From assembly GCA_910578865.1 (NCBI GenBank), contig CAJTRM010000022.1, forward strand, positions 1 to 48,679: a stretch of DNA of 48,679 bases, written 5' to 3'. The notes beneath the pieces were generated by a model. The model ran no database searches, was not told the origin of the DNA, and worked only from the letters and a program-made list of their open reading frames with translations. The position numbers and the translations under genes are program-made. This document shows, one piece after another, positions 41,726 through 48,679 of the stretch (positions within the stretch are counted from its first letter, which is position 1; each line of letters opens with the position of its first letter). The stretch is from an uncultured Dorea sp. (lineage in GTDB: Bacteria; Bacillota_A; Clostridia; Lachnospirales; Lachnospiraceae).

Positions 41726-42573
41726 TGAAATCAAAAACAAAGTCAAGTCGTGGACGTAGCATACTGGCACATACCGTATTGATTCTGTTATCTTTTATGT
41801 GTCTGTTTTTCTTCTATGTATTGATTATAAATGCAACGCGTTCCCATGCAGATCTGCAGAAGGGATTCTCAGCACTGCCGGGGAAATATTTCTTTACAAA
41901 TCTAAAAAATGTAGCGAATGACGGAAGTTTCCCGATGTTCCGTGGTATTTTGAACAGTTTGATCGTATCAGGGTGTTCAGCAGCATTATGTACCTATTTT
42001 TCAGCTTTGACAGCATATGGACTTTATGCTTATGATTTTAAAGCGAAAAAAGTGGCATTTACATTTATTATGGCAATCCTTGTTATGCCTACACAGGTTA
42101 CAGCAATGGGATTCCTGAAATTGGTTACGAACATGGGAATGTATGATTCTCTGCTTCCATTGATCATTCCATCAATTGCATCACCGGCTGTATTTTATTT
42201 CATGTACAGTTATCTGCAGTCTTCCCTTCCGATTTCTCTTGTAGAAGCGGCAAGAATAGACGGATCCGGAGAATTTAGGACATTTAACCACATTGTTCTT
42301 CCAATCATGAAGCCGGCAATTGCAGTTCAGGCAATCTTTACTTTCATTGGTTCCTGGAACAATTACTTCGTTCCGGCTTTGATCATTCAGTCAAAGAATA
42401 AGATGACAGTCCCGATCCTGATCGCAACACTTCGTGGAGCAGACTATATGAACTTTGATATGGGTAAAATCTATATGATGATCACAGTAGCAATCGTGCC
42501 GATTATTATTATATACCTGATGTTGTCTAAATATATTATTGCAGGAGTTACTCTTGGTGGAGTAAAAGAATAA
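41725..42573 (+). CDS. CUT1 sugar ABC permease, second subunit
   Basis: 282 residues, MalG/LacG-like, with six membrane helices and the EAA loop EAARIDGSGEFRTFNHIVLP. AGGAGAAAG precedes ATG 41725, which overlaps the previous stop. No ATP-binding subunit is encoded here or elsewhere in the island, so a shared MsmX/UgpC-type ATPase must supply energy. A terminator-like hairpin follows. Confidence 0.93.
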   Translation: MKSKTKSSRGRSILAHTVLILLSFMCLFFFYVLIINATRSHADLQKGFSALPGKYFFTNLKNVANDGSFPMFRGILNSLIVSGCSAALCTYFSALTAYGLYAYDFKAKKVAFTFIMAILVMPTQVTAMGFLKLVTNMGMYDSLLPLIIPSIASPAVFYFMYSYLQSSLPISLVEAARIDGSGEFRTFNHIVLPIMKPAIAVQAIFTFIGSWNNYFVPALIIQSKNKMTVPILIATLRGADYMNFDMGKIYMMITVAIVPIIIIYLMLSKYIIAGVTLGGVKE

Positions 42574-42594
42574 TAAGAATTAAGTTGTTGGAGG

Positions 42595-42623
42595 AAAGCT
42601 GTCATTTAGTGGGCAGCTTTTTT
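42595..42623 (+). terminator. Terminator between permeases and GH3 gene
   Basis: AAAGCTG / CAGCTTT with a T run. Read-through would be needed for the GH3 gene unless it has its own promoter; none was obvious in the 30 bases left. Confidence 0.6.
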
Positions 42624-42655
42624 CTTACAGTTGGTTTATTTAAGGAGATGTGTAA

Positions 42656-45097
42656 ATGGAAACAAATTTGAAACATAGTGGAACAAGAAGTACAGAAGTT
42701 TGCCAGCGTGAAATAGATCATGCAGTGTTTGCGCGTGAGGCAGCAGAAGAAGGAATTGTCCTGTTGAAAAATGAAGGACTTCTTCCATTAAAAAAGGATA
42801 CAAAGATTGCACTTTTGGGAATTGGGGCAGAGAAGACGATCAAAGGTGGTACTGGTTCCGGAGATGTAAATAACAGAGAAAGTGTATCTATATATGCCGG
42901 AATGAAAGAAAAAAACGCTGATATTGTAAGCGAGGAGTGGCTGAAAGATTATCACAACCGCTATGAGCAGGCGAGAACAGAGTGGAAGGAGCAGATCTTA
43001 GAAGCTGCAAAACATGTAGACAATCCATTTGATGCCTATGCTGCCAATCCATTTGCCATGCCGGATGGCCGTGCGGTGACAAATGAAGACATCAAGGATG
43101 CAGACGCCGCAGTTTATATTGTAAGCCGTATTTCCGGCGAGGGAAAGGACAGAAGAAAAAGAAAAGGGGATTATTATCTGAGTGACCAGGAAGAAAAAGA
43201 TCTGTATTTCCTGAATGAGCAGAAAATCCCAACTGTATTGATCATTAATGCAGGTGGATCGGTAGAACTTGCAGACCTGTTGGCTGGAACAGAAAATATA
43301 TGTGCGATCCTGAATATTTCCCAGCTTGGACAGGAAGGAGGAAATGCAGTTGCGAATGTATTGTTTGGAGAAGTGACACCGAGTGGAAAGCTGACAACAA
43401 CATGGACAAAACGCTACGATGATTGTCCGGTAGCAGAGGAGTTCAGCTATTTGAACGGAAATCTTGAGACGGAAGAATATGCGGAAGGAATCTATGTTGG
43501 ATACCGCTATTTTGACAGCTTTGGAATTGAACCATTATTTTCATTTGGTTATGGTCTGTCTTATACAGAATTTGACATTCGACTTTGCGGTATAAATACT
43601 GCTTCGAAAGGTGTGACAGTAACTGTTGAGGTAGAAAACACAGGAACAACATACAGCGGAAAAGAAGTTGTGCAGATTTATGCTTCTCTTCCTCAGGATG
43701 GAAGCAGAAAAGAATTCCGTCGTCTGGTCGGATATGAAAAGACAGAAGAACTGAAACCGGGAGAGAAAGAGATGCTGAATATTGTTCTTCCTGCAAAGGC
43801 GTTCGCAAGCTTTTTGGAAGAGCAGCAGGAGTGGAGAATCCAGGCAGGTGCTTATGGAATATGGATTGGAAACAGCTTGTCAGAGGCAAAACTTTCAGCG
43901 GGGGTAAAGGTATCTGCTGATGTAATGATGGAGAAAACAAAGAAACTGGAAGATCATAGTGAAGTCGTTGAAATCAAAGACTGTGCAGAAGAATTATGCA
44001 GACGCGCAGAAGAATGGACAGCACTGCTTGAGGAACTTCCGAACGTATCATTTGAACCAGAGGCAGAAGAAAAGAAAGTATGCAGATTTCCAGAAGAAAC
44101 GGAGATTCCTGTAGAAGATTTGATTTCACTTCTGTATGGAAATATGTCTGAAATCAGAAGTACACTTGGAGCATCTGGAATTAAAGTGCCGGGAACAGCA
44201 GGAGAGACGAGTGAAGCACTGCTTGATCAATACGGAATCCCATCTTTGATCATGGCAGACGGACCGGCCGGAATCCGCCTGCAGCAAACTTATGAAGTAG
44301 ACCGTGAGAAAGACACAGTTTATGGAACAGGTGTGCTTGGTTCACTTGAAAATGGTTATCTTGTTGGAAAAAAAGACCATGAGGGCGCAGAACGTTACTA
44401 TCAGTATTGTACTGCATTTCCGGTAGGAACAGCACTTGCACAGTCCTGGAACAAAAAACTGATGGAACAGTTTGGACGGAAGGTTGCGGCAGAGATGGAA
44501 GAATTTCATATTAATCTCTGGCTTGCACCGGGATTGAATATTCACAGAAATCCGCTGTGTGGAAGAAACTTTGAATATTATTCAGAAGATCCATTTCTTG
44601 CAGGCACACTGGCAGCAGCGGTGACCAGAGGAGTTCAGAGCAGACGGGGATGTGGTGTTACAATCAAGCATTTTGCATGCAATAATCAGGAAGATAACAG
44701 AATGGGGGTTGATGCACACGTATCAGAAAGGACATTGAGAGAAATTTATCTCAGAGGTTTTGAAATTGCCGTGAAAGAGGGTGCACCAACTGCGATCATG
44801 TCTTCCTATAATCTGATCAATGGTGTGCATGCAGCAAACAGCAAGGACCTTTGTACAAGGATTGCACGTGAAGAGTGGGGATTTGACGGAGTTATAATGT
44901 CTGACTGGAATACAACAGTACCGGAGGATGGAAGCATTCCGTGGGTTTGTGTGGCAGCAGGAAATGATATTATTATGCCGGGGAATCCGGATGATGATAA
45001 AAACATTCGTGATGCGTATAAAGAAGGAAAACTTACAGAAAAGGAAATCCGTCTTTGTGCAGACAGAATCCTGAAACTGATTCGCAGATTAAGCTGA
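42656..45097 (+). CDS. Domain-permuted GH3 beta-glucosidase
   Basis: 813 residues. The domain order is the reverse of most GH3 enzymes: the alpha/beta sandwich comes first (LLKNEGLLPLKKDTKIALLG, about 25-250), then a fibronectin-III-like domain (about 320-410), then the TIM barrel (LIMADGPAGIRLQ to the end) with nucleophile D750 in GFDGVIMSDWNT. This order is known from Ruminococcus albus and Butyrivibrio beta-glucosidases. No signal peptide, so it hydrolyses imported oligosaccharides beside the two phosphorylases. AAGGAGATG precedes the ATG. Confidence 0.92.
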   Translation: METNLKHSGTRSTEVCQREIDHAVFAREAAEEGIVLLKNEGLLPLKKDTKIALLGIGAEKTIKGGTGSGDVNNRESVSIYAGMKEKNADIVSEEWLKDYHNRYEQARTEWKEQILEAAKHVDNPFDAYAANPFAMPDGRAVTNEDIKDADAAVYIVSRISGEGKDRRKRKGDYYLSDQEEKDLYFLNEQKIPTVLIINAGGSVELADLLAGTENICAILNISQLGQEGGNAVANVLFGEVTPSGKLTTTWTKRYDDCPVAEEFSYLNGNLETEEYAEGIYVGYRYFDSFGIEPLFSFGYGLSYTEFDIRLCGINTASKGVTVTVEVENTGTTYSGKEVVQIYASLPQDGSRKEFRRLVGYEKTEELKPGEKEMLNIVLPAKAFASFLEEQQEWRIQAGAYGIWIGNSLSEAKLSAGVKVSADVMMEKTKKLEDHSEVVEIKDCAEELCRRAEEWTALLEELPNVSFEPEAEEKKVCRFPEETEIPVEDLISLLYGNMSEIRSTLGASGIKVPGTAGETSEALLDQYGIPSLIMADGPAGIRLQQTYEVDREKDTVYGTGVLGSLENGYLVGKKDHEGAERYYQYCTAFPVGTALAQSWNKKLMEQFGRKVAAEMEEFHINLWLAPGLNIHRNPLCGRNFEYYSEDPFLAGTLAAAVTRGVQSRRGCGVTIKHFACNNQEDNRMGVDAHVSERTLREIYLRGFEIAVKEGAPTAIMSSYNLINGVHAANSKDLCTRIAREEWGFDGVIMSDWNTTVPEDGSIPWVCVAAGNDIIMPGNPDDDKNIRDAYKEGKLTEKEIRLCADRILKLIRRLS

Positions 45098-45111
45098 TTG
45101 TGTCAATTTAG

Positions 45112-46005
45112 TTGTTACGAGTCGGAGCTTCTGCCACAAGGCAGGGCTGGTTTGAAAAGGAAAGAGAAATGAAAAAGAATTATATCCGTATGTGGGACTA
45201 CCGGATACGAAATACTTTGGGAAACATTCATGTTGTGGATTTTAAGACATCTCACGTAAGGACGTTCTTTTCCACATTGTCAGATGAAGGACTGGCACAC
45301 AGTACGATCAAAGATCTTTATGGCTTATTGAATCCCAGTTTTGAACTGGCAGTAGAAGATGGGATTATCCGTAAGAATCCGGTAACTGGAACACTAGGAG
45401 ATTATGGGGCTCCGGCAAAGGAGAAAGAAGCACTGACACTGGAACAGCAGGAAAAACTTCTGAAGTTTGTGGAACAGAGTAATGTGTATAAGCCTCATCT
45501 TCCAATGATGCAGGTTATGTTTGGGGCTTGCCTGAGAGTGAGTGAGACCATCGGCTTAACCTGATCAGATGTGGATATGAAGAATCTGGAGATTCATGTA
45601 GGTGGACAGCTTGTGTATTATGAAGGTGATGAAGGATATTGTTTCCATGATTCAGAAACTAAAACGGATGCAGGAATCAGAGACATTCCTATGACACAGA
45701 TGGTATATGCTGCGTTCCGTAAACAGAGAGAGCTGAACCTGATGCCTCCTAGTTCATCGCATACCCTTCGTCATACGGGATGTACCAGACTGGGTGAGAA
45801 CAATGTCAATCCCAAAGTTATGCAGTATGTGATGGGGGTGCTGGATGTCCGGTGGAGATCCGTTTAGCACCGACCGTAGCGGAGCGAAGAACATTCAGAT
45901 GCACAGATCACAATGAATGTCTACAATCATATTGCAGAGAAGTCTCATGTGGAGAACGAGATGTCTAAAATGAACCTGCCAGAAACCGTACCTGCTGTGG
46001 TATAA
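45112..46005 (+). pseudogene. Tyrosine recombinase pseudogene of the glucan island
   Basis: Pieces of an integrase: core-binding part (VDFKTSHVRTFFSTLSDEGL), Arg box GACLRVSETIGLT, then TGA at 45562 where related proteins have Trp (T-W-S-D), a resumed frame (DVDMKNLEIHVGGQLVYYEG), HTLRHTGCTRLGENNVNPKV, a frameshift at about 45840 and finally MNVYNHIAEKSHVENEM with the catalytic Tyr. The N-terminal arm domain is missing and a segment before HTLRH is deleted. Dead gene; it marks the right end of the island, near the arm-like repeats. Confidence 0.85.
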
Positions 46006-46016
46006 AACAGAAGCCG

Positions 46017-46088
46017 TTGTCGTAAAATGTGGTAAGAAAATCAGACGAATATATTTTTCCAAAGATTTGTCGTAAAAATGTGGTCAAA
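46017..46088 (+). repeat. Arm-like repeats at the right end of the glucan island
   Basis: GTCGTAAAATGTGGTAAG (46019) and GTCGTAAAAATGTGGTCAAA (46069), related to the copy at 31992. GAGTGCGAA follows at 46100. Confidence 0.55.
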
Positions 46089-46120
46089 TCAAGAAAATCG
46101 AGTGCGAAAGAGAATGTTAC

Positions 46121-46243
46121 GCCATGCACAGCTCGGGAAAGAATTCCCTCGCTGTAGGGCTGTCGCCCTATACATTTCCATGAAAAAGCCCTCTTTATCA
46201 AGCAAGCTTGATAAAGAGGGCTTTTCACGTAAATGTGCATGGC
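46121..46243. repeat. 123-bp palindromic element with nested hairpins
   Basis: Outer arms GCCATGCACA (46121-46130) and TGTGCATGGC (46234-46243). Inside are TAGGGC-TGTC-GCCCTA (46155-46170) and a 16-base perfect hairpin GCCCTCTTTATCAAGC (46188-46203) / its complement (46206-46221), extended imperfectly on both sides. No coding capacity. Could be a MITE-like insertion, a strong bidirectional terminator, or a structured transfer or replication site. Confidence 0.6.
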
Positions 46244-46271
46244 TCGTAGCGTTCACAAATTTTTCACAAAA

Positions 46272-46290
46272 AATTAGCACTCAATGCTTG
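46272..46290 (+). repeat. Right 19-bp direct repeat of the glucan island (putative attR)
   Basis: AATTAGCACTCAATGCTTG, one mismatch to 31854-31872. The stretch 46291-46500 beyond it holds no gene that I can support. Confidence 0.6.
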
Positions 46291-46502
46291 TTATTATGGC
46301 GTGGATTTTATCTAATTTCATAAAGTGTCGTAAGCGCCTATTTACAGGCGTTATACGGATTTTACGATTTTATCTCGTTTTATTATTATTTGTATTTTTC
46401 AAAAAATTTGGTGTCAAAATTGGTGTCAGAGAATGGTATTTGGAGAAATCTGCTATTCTTTTCAGATAGTGCTTTAATAAAAAATATCATAACGAATGGA
46501 TT

Positions 46503-46566
46503 GGAACGCAGAGTCAGCGTTCCTTTTCTATTTTCAGACGTTCAGAAATGAGCGTCTATTTTTTTA
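46503..46566 (+). terminator. Two successive hairpins upstream of the adhesin gene
   Basis: GGAACGC / GCGTTCC (46503-46523) with TTTT, then AGACG / CGTCT (46536-46557) with a run of seven or more T's. They isolate the adhesin gene from upstream transcription or act as an attenuator in its leader. Confidence 0.65.
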
Positions 46567-46594
46567 CCTAAAACGAAAGGAGAATCATAACATT

Positions 46595-48391
46595 ATGGAA
46601 AAAATCTTGAAACGGTTACTGACAGCGATTCTTGCTATAGTGACCGTATTTACAACCTTGCCTGTCACACAGACACATGCCGCTGATTCCGTCTACACTC
46701 ATTCAGACGGTCACGCAGGTACGGTTGTCAAAGTGACAGACGGTGGCTCAAAGGAATCCACTTTTGAAGAGGGGTGGTTGAAAGCTGACGGAAAGACGGC
46801 TTATTGTATCCAACTGGGCGTGGCGTTCCAATCTGGAAATAAAATACGCAAGAACGCCACGGAACGGTTGAGCGAAGCGCAGATTAATGACGTAGCTCTC
46901 AATCTGGAATACGTCAAGAAACATACGAAAAATTATTCCGCTGAACAGGCTTACCTGTTCCAACAGTGTACCGTATGGCGCAGGTTAAGCGTTCATTTAG
47001 GCTGGGGATATAAAAATACGCATGTTGCCTATAATGAAATCCCCAAAAGTGAGCAGAATGAACTCTATGCCAATGCAAAAACTTTTGCCAAAGAAAACAA
47101 AAACCGTTATGATTGCGGCGGCTATATCTACACTGGCGAGGGGCAGGACTTAGGGCAGTTCTGGGCGAATTTAGCGGTAGGAAACGGGAATTTACAGAAA
47201 AGCTCCACGAATACAGGTATCACCAGCGGAAATGACTGTTATTCTCTCTCTGGTGCGACCTATGGGGTATATTCTGACAAAGGCTGTACAAAGACTGTCG
47301 CAACTCTCACGACAAACGGAAACGGCAATACAAATACAGTGGAACTACGAGCCGGAACATACTACGTGAAAGAGACAAAAGCTCCAAAGGGATTCCAGCT
47401 TGATAAGACCGTCCATACCCTTACGGTTAAAGCTGGTGAGACTACTACCTTAAAGGTCAGTGATACGCCAAAAGTTACAAACACACAGATTGAGCTTTTC
47501 AAACTGGATATGGATACTGCAAAAGGTACGCCACAAGGTAACGCTGCCTTAGAGGGCGCAGAGTTTGTCTGGAAATATTACGATGGATATTACACCAGAG
47601 ACAATCTTCCATCAACACCGGCACGCTCATGGACGACACGGACAAAAGCAGAGAAAGGCAGCGACGGCACAACCCACTATATCACACGGTTAGCGGATTC
47701 CTACAAGGTTTCCGGCGACAGTTTTTATTCGCAAAATGGAGCTATCTGTCTGCCGCTTGGCACAATCACGGTAGAAGAAAAAGCTGCTCCGAAAGGCTAT
47801 CTGCTGGACGGTGCATATTTGCAGGTAAATGGTACTTCTGAACGGGTAACAGGCGTATATGCGGCACAGATAACAGAGAATGGAGAGCTTGCAACACTAA
47901 GCGGCGGCAACCGTTATTCCATATCGGACAAGGTTATCCGTGGCGGCGTGAAAATCCAGAAACGAGACCTTGAAACAAAAGAAACGAAACCACAGGGCGG
48001 CGCAACTTTCAGAGATACAGCCTTTGCCATCACTTCCCTGAATGTCAATCCCGTGCTGGTTGACGGGAAGTTATATCAGAAGAATGAAGTGGTAAAGACA
48101 ATCCATACAGGGATTGACGGTATCGCCGCAACTGCCGCCGACGCACTCCCCTACGGTCATTACAGGCTTGAGGAAACAACGCCGCCGGAGGGGTATCTGA
48201 TAGACGGTGCGTTTTCCCGTGAGTTTAACATTGTAAATAATGGGGAAATGGTAGATTTGACATCAGCGGAACAATCTGTTTATAACCAGATAAAGCGTGG
48301 AGATATTGAGGGCGTAAAAATCGGTTCTGGCACACATAATGTTGTCCTGCAAATTAGATGCACCAGCTCCATGCAGATTAGATGCGCCTGA
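46595..48391 (+). pseudogene. Thioester/VaFE-type surface adhesin, interrupted by a transposon
   Basis: The start is ATG 46595 (AAAGGAG upstream; the long N-terminal extension is untranslated leader). Signal peptide to about 30, ending THAA. A thioester-domain pattern follows: C71 in AYCIQLG and Q124 in the QxxxW motif QCTVW. Then Cna-B/SpaA-type domains (ATYGVYSDKGC...YYVKETKAPKGFQLD; TVEEKAAPKGYLLDG; YRLEETTPPEGYLIDG) whose E residues could form isopeptide bonds, and the beginning of VaFE repeats (RGDIEGVKIGSGTHN). At 48340 the frame enters a transposon end and stops at 48391, so the repeats and sortase signal are lost. Confidence 0.8.
48340..48388. repeat. Transposon end with two transposase-binding-like repeats
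   Basis: The end probably begins TGTTGTCC at 48340. GCAAATTAGATGCACC (48349) and GCAGATTAGATGCGCC (48373) are repeated 24 bases apart, as in the multi-repeat ends of Tn7/Tn5053/Tn552-like elements. Confidence 0.6.
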
Positions 48392-48492
48392 TTTTAGCTT
48401 TGTGTGCCACGTATTAGCAGATTGCCTGCACCAACATTGACAAGCTATTTGATCGTCATAAAGATTGAGCCAAATTAAGAGATCAGAGAAAA

Positions 48493-48526
48493 AGCAGCAA
48501 AAGCAGGCTGCCCTGCTTTTGCTGCT
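48493..48526 (-). terminator. Terminator of the transposon ATPase gene
   Basis: AGCAGCAAAAGCAGG / CCTGCTTTTGCTGCT, 15-base perfect arms with a 4-base loop, overlapping the ATPase stop codon. Confidence 0.75.
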
Positions 48527-48679
48527 AAATCTCATTATTGTTGATTGCCTGCATGACGATTTCGGCTGTGATCATGTCACTCTTCCTGGAGTCTCCGATC
48601 AGAAGACAACTGTTGCATAGATTGTTGATGACACGCGGGGTTCCATCGGATGCATTTAGGAGGGCTTCCAGTGCAGCAT
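48525..48679 (-). CDS. ExeA/TniB-like AAA ATPase, C-terminal end (partial)
   Basis: Only the last 50 residues are in the window: ALLNASDGTPRVINNLCNSC, then LLIGDSRKSDMITAEIVMQA and INNNEI-stop. The G-T-P-R-x-I-N-x-L-C motif (sensor 2 region) is typical of ExeA-type AAA ATPases that accompany DDE transposases and help choose targets. The gene continues past the right edge. Confidence 0.65.
   Translation of the reverse strand, partial: AALEALLNASDGTPRVINNLCNSCLLIGDSRKSDMITAEIVMQAINNNEI

Larger units (their letters stand above)
31854..46290. mobile_element. 14.4-kb beta-glucan utilization island
   Basis: Bounded by the 19-bp direct repeat, with GTCGTAAA...TGTGGTCAAA repeats inside both ends (31991 and 46017-46088). 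Left edge: TnpV and RepA_N fragments. Right edge: dead tyrosine recombinase. Cargo is two GH94 genes, araC-type regulator, ABC importer and GH3. All mobility genes are broken, so the island looks fixed. Confidence 0.65.
48340..48679. mobile_element. Left part of a transposon with an ExeA/TniB-like ATPase
   Basis: Starts inside the adhesin gene and runs off the window. It includes the end repeats, about 100 bases without a gene, a terminator and the 3' end of the ATPase gene. The transposase is expected beyond 48679. Confidence 0.6.

Noticed and set aside
48340..48391. Natural C-terminus of the adhesin
   Set aside because: The last 17 codons are made of the transposon end-repeats (QIRC twice), not adhesin sequence.

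Overview
The window looks like a chromosomal segment of a gut Lachnospiraceae (Clostridium cluster XIVa) bacterium. The reasons are a rplM-rpsI pair, CotF-like coat proteins (an endospore former), strong AGGAGG ribosome binding sites, moderate-to-low GC, family GH94 and GH3 genes with CUT1 sugar ABC transporters, and several mobile elements of the kind common in that family. The species cannot be told from the sequence.

Layout. 1-4661 is core chromosome: a peptidase remnant, a GH13 amylase-family enzyme, a YehR-like lipoprotein, a MATE exporter, then rplM-rpsI. The 3' end of rpsI is an integration hot spot. From 4643 to about 19345 there are four copies of the rpsI-end att core (4643, 16352, 18236, 19222), which separate three units. 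Unit A (4.65-16.37 kb) is a complete-looking integrative mobilizable element: integrase, repressor/Cro switch, CHC2 primase, D5-type helicase, MOBQ-type relaxase, and a cargo of a two-component system plus an ABC exporter. Unit B (16.37-18.24 kb) is a decayed element with a ruined integrase, a probable autoregulated DNA-binding gene and a type I (Hol-Tox) toxin with antisense RNA. Unit C (18.24-19.22 kb) has no integrase and carries a small-protein/zeta-toxin pair inside a duplicated att-terminator-promoter block. Traces of the zeta partner gene also lie just before yaaA.

19.4-31.8 kb is mostly chromosomal: yaaA, two CotF-like proteins, a glutamine amidotransferase, a membrane dipeptidase, a D-2-hydroxyacid dehydrogenase, a C39-like peptidase, a GH5 glucanase lipoprotein, a hybrid histidine kinase cotranscribed with a sugar-binding-type lipoprotein, and an Xre regulator with membrane helices followed by a 30-residue membrane peptide.

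31.85-46.29 kb is a second island. It is bounded by a 19-bp direct repeat (AATTAGCACTCAATRCTTG) with integrase-arm-like repeats just inside each end. At its edges are a truncated replication initiator, a TnpV fragment and a dead integrase. Between them is an intact beta-glucan oligosaccharide system: two GH94 phosphorylases, an AraC regulator, a binding protein, two permeases and a domain-permuted GH3 beta-glucosidase. A shared 21-bp motif lies at both operon promoters and is the likely AraC operator. No transporter ATPase is encoded, so a shared one elsewhere is presumed.

46.3-48.68 kb is the start of a third mobile region: a large thioester/VaFE-type surface adhesin cut off at about 48340 by the end of a transposon that has paired end-repeats and an ExeA/TniB-like ATPase. 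No tRNA, rRNA or CRISPR array was seen.
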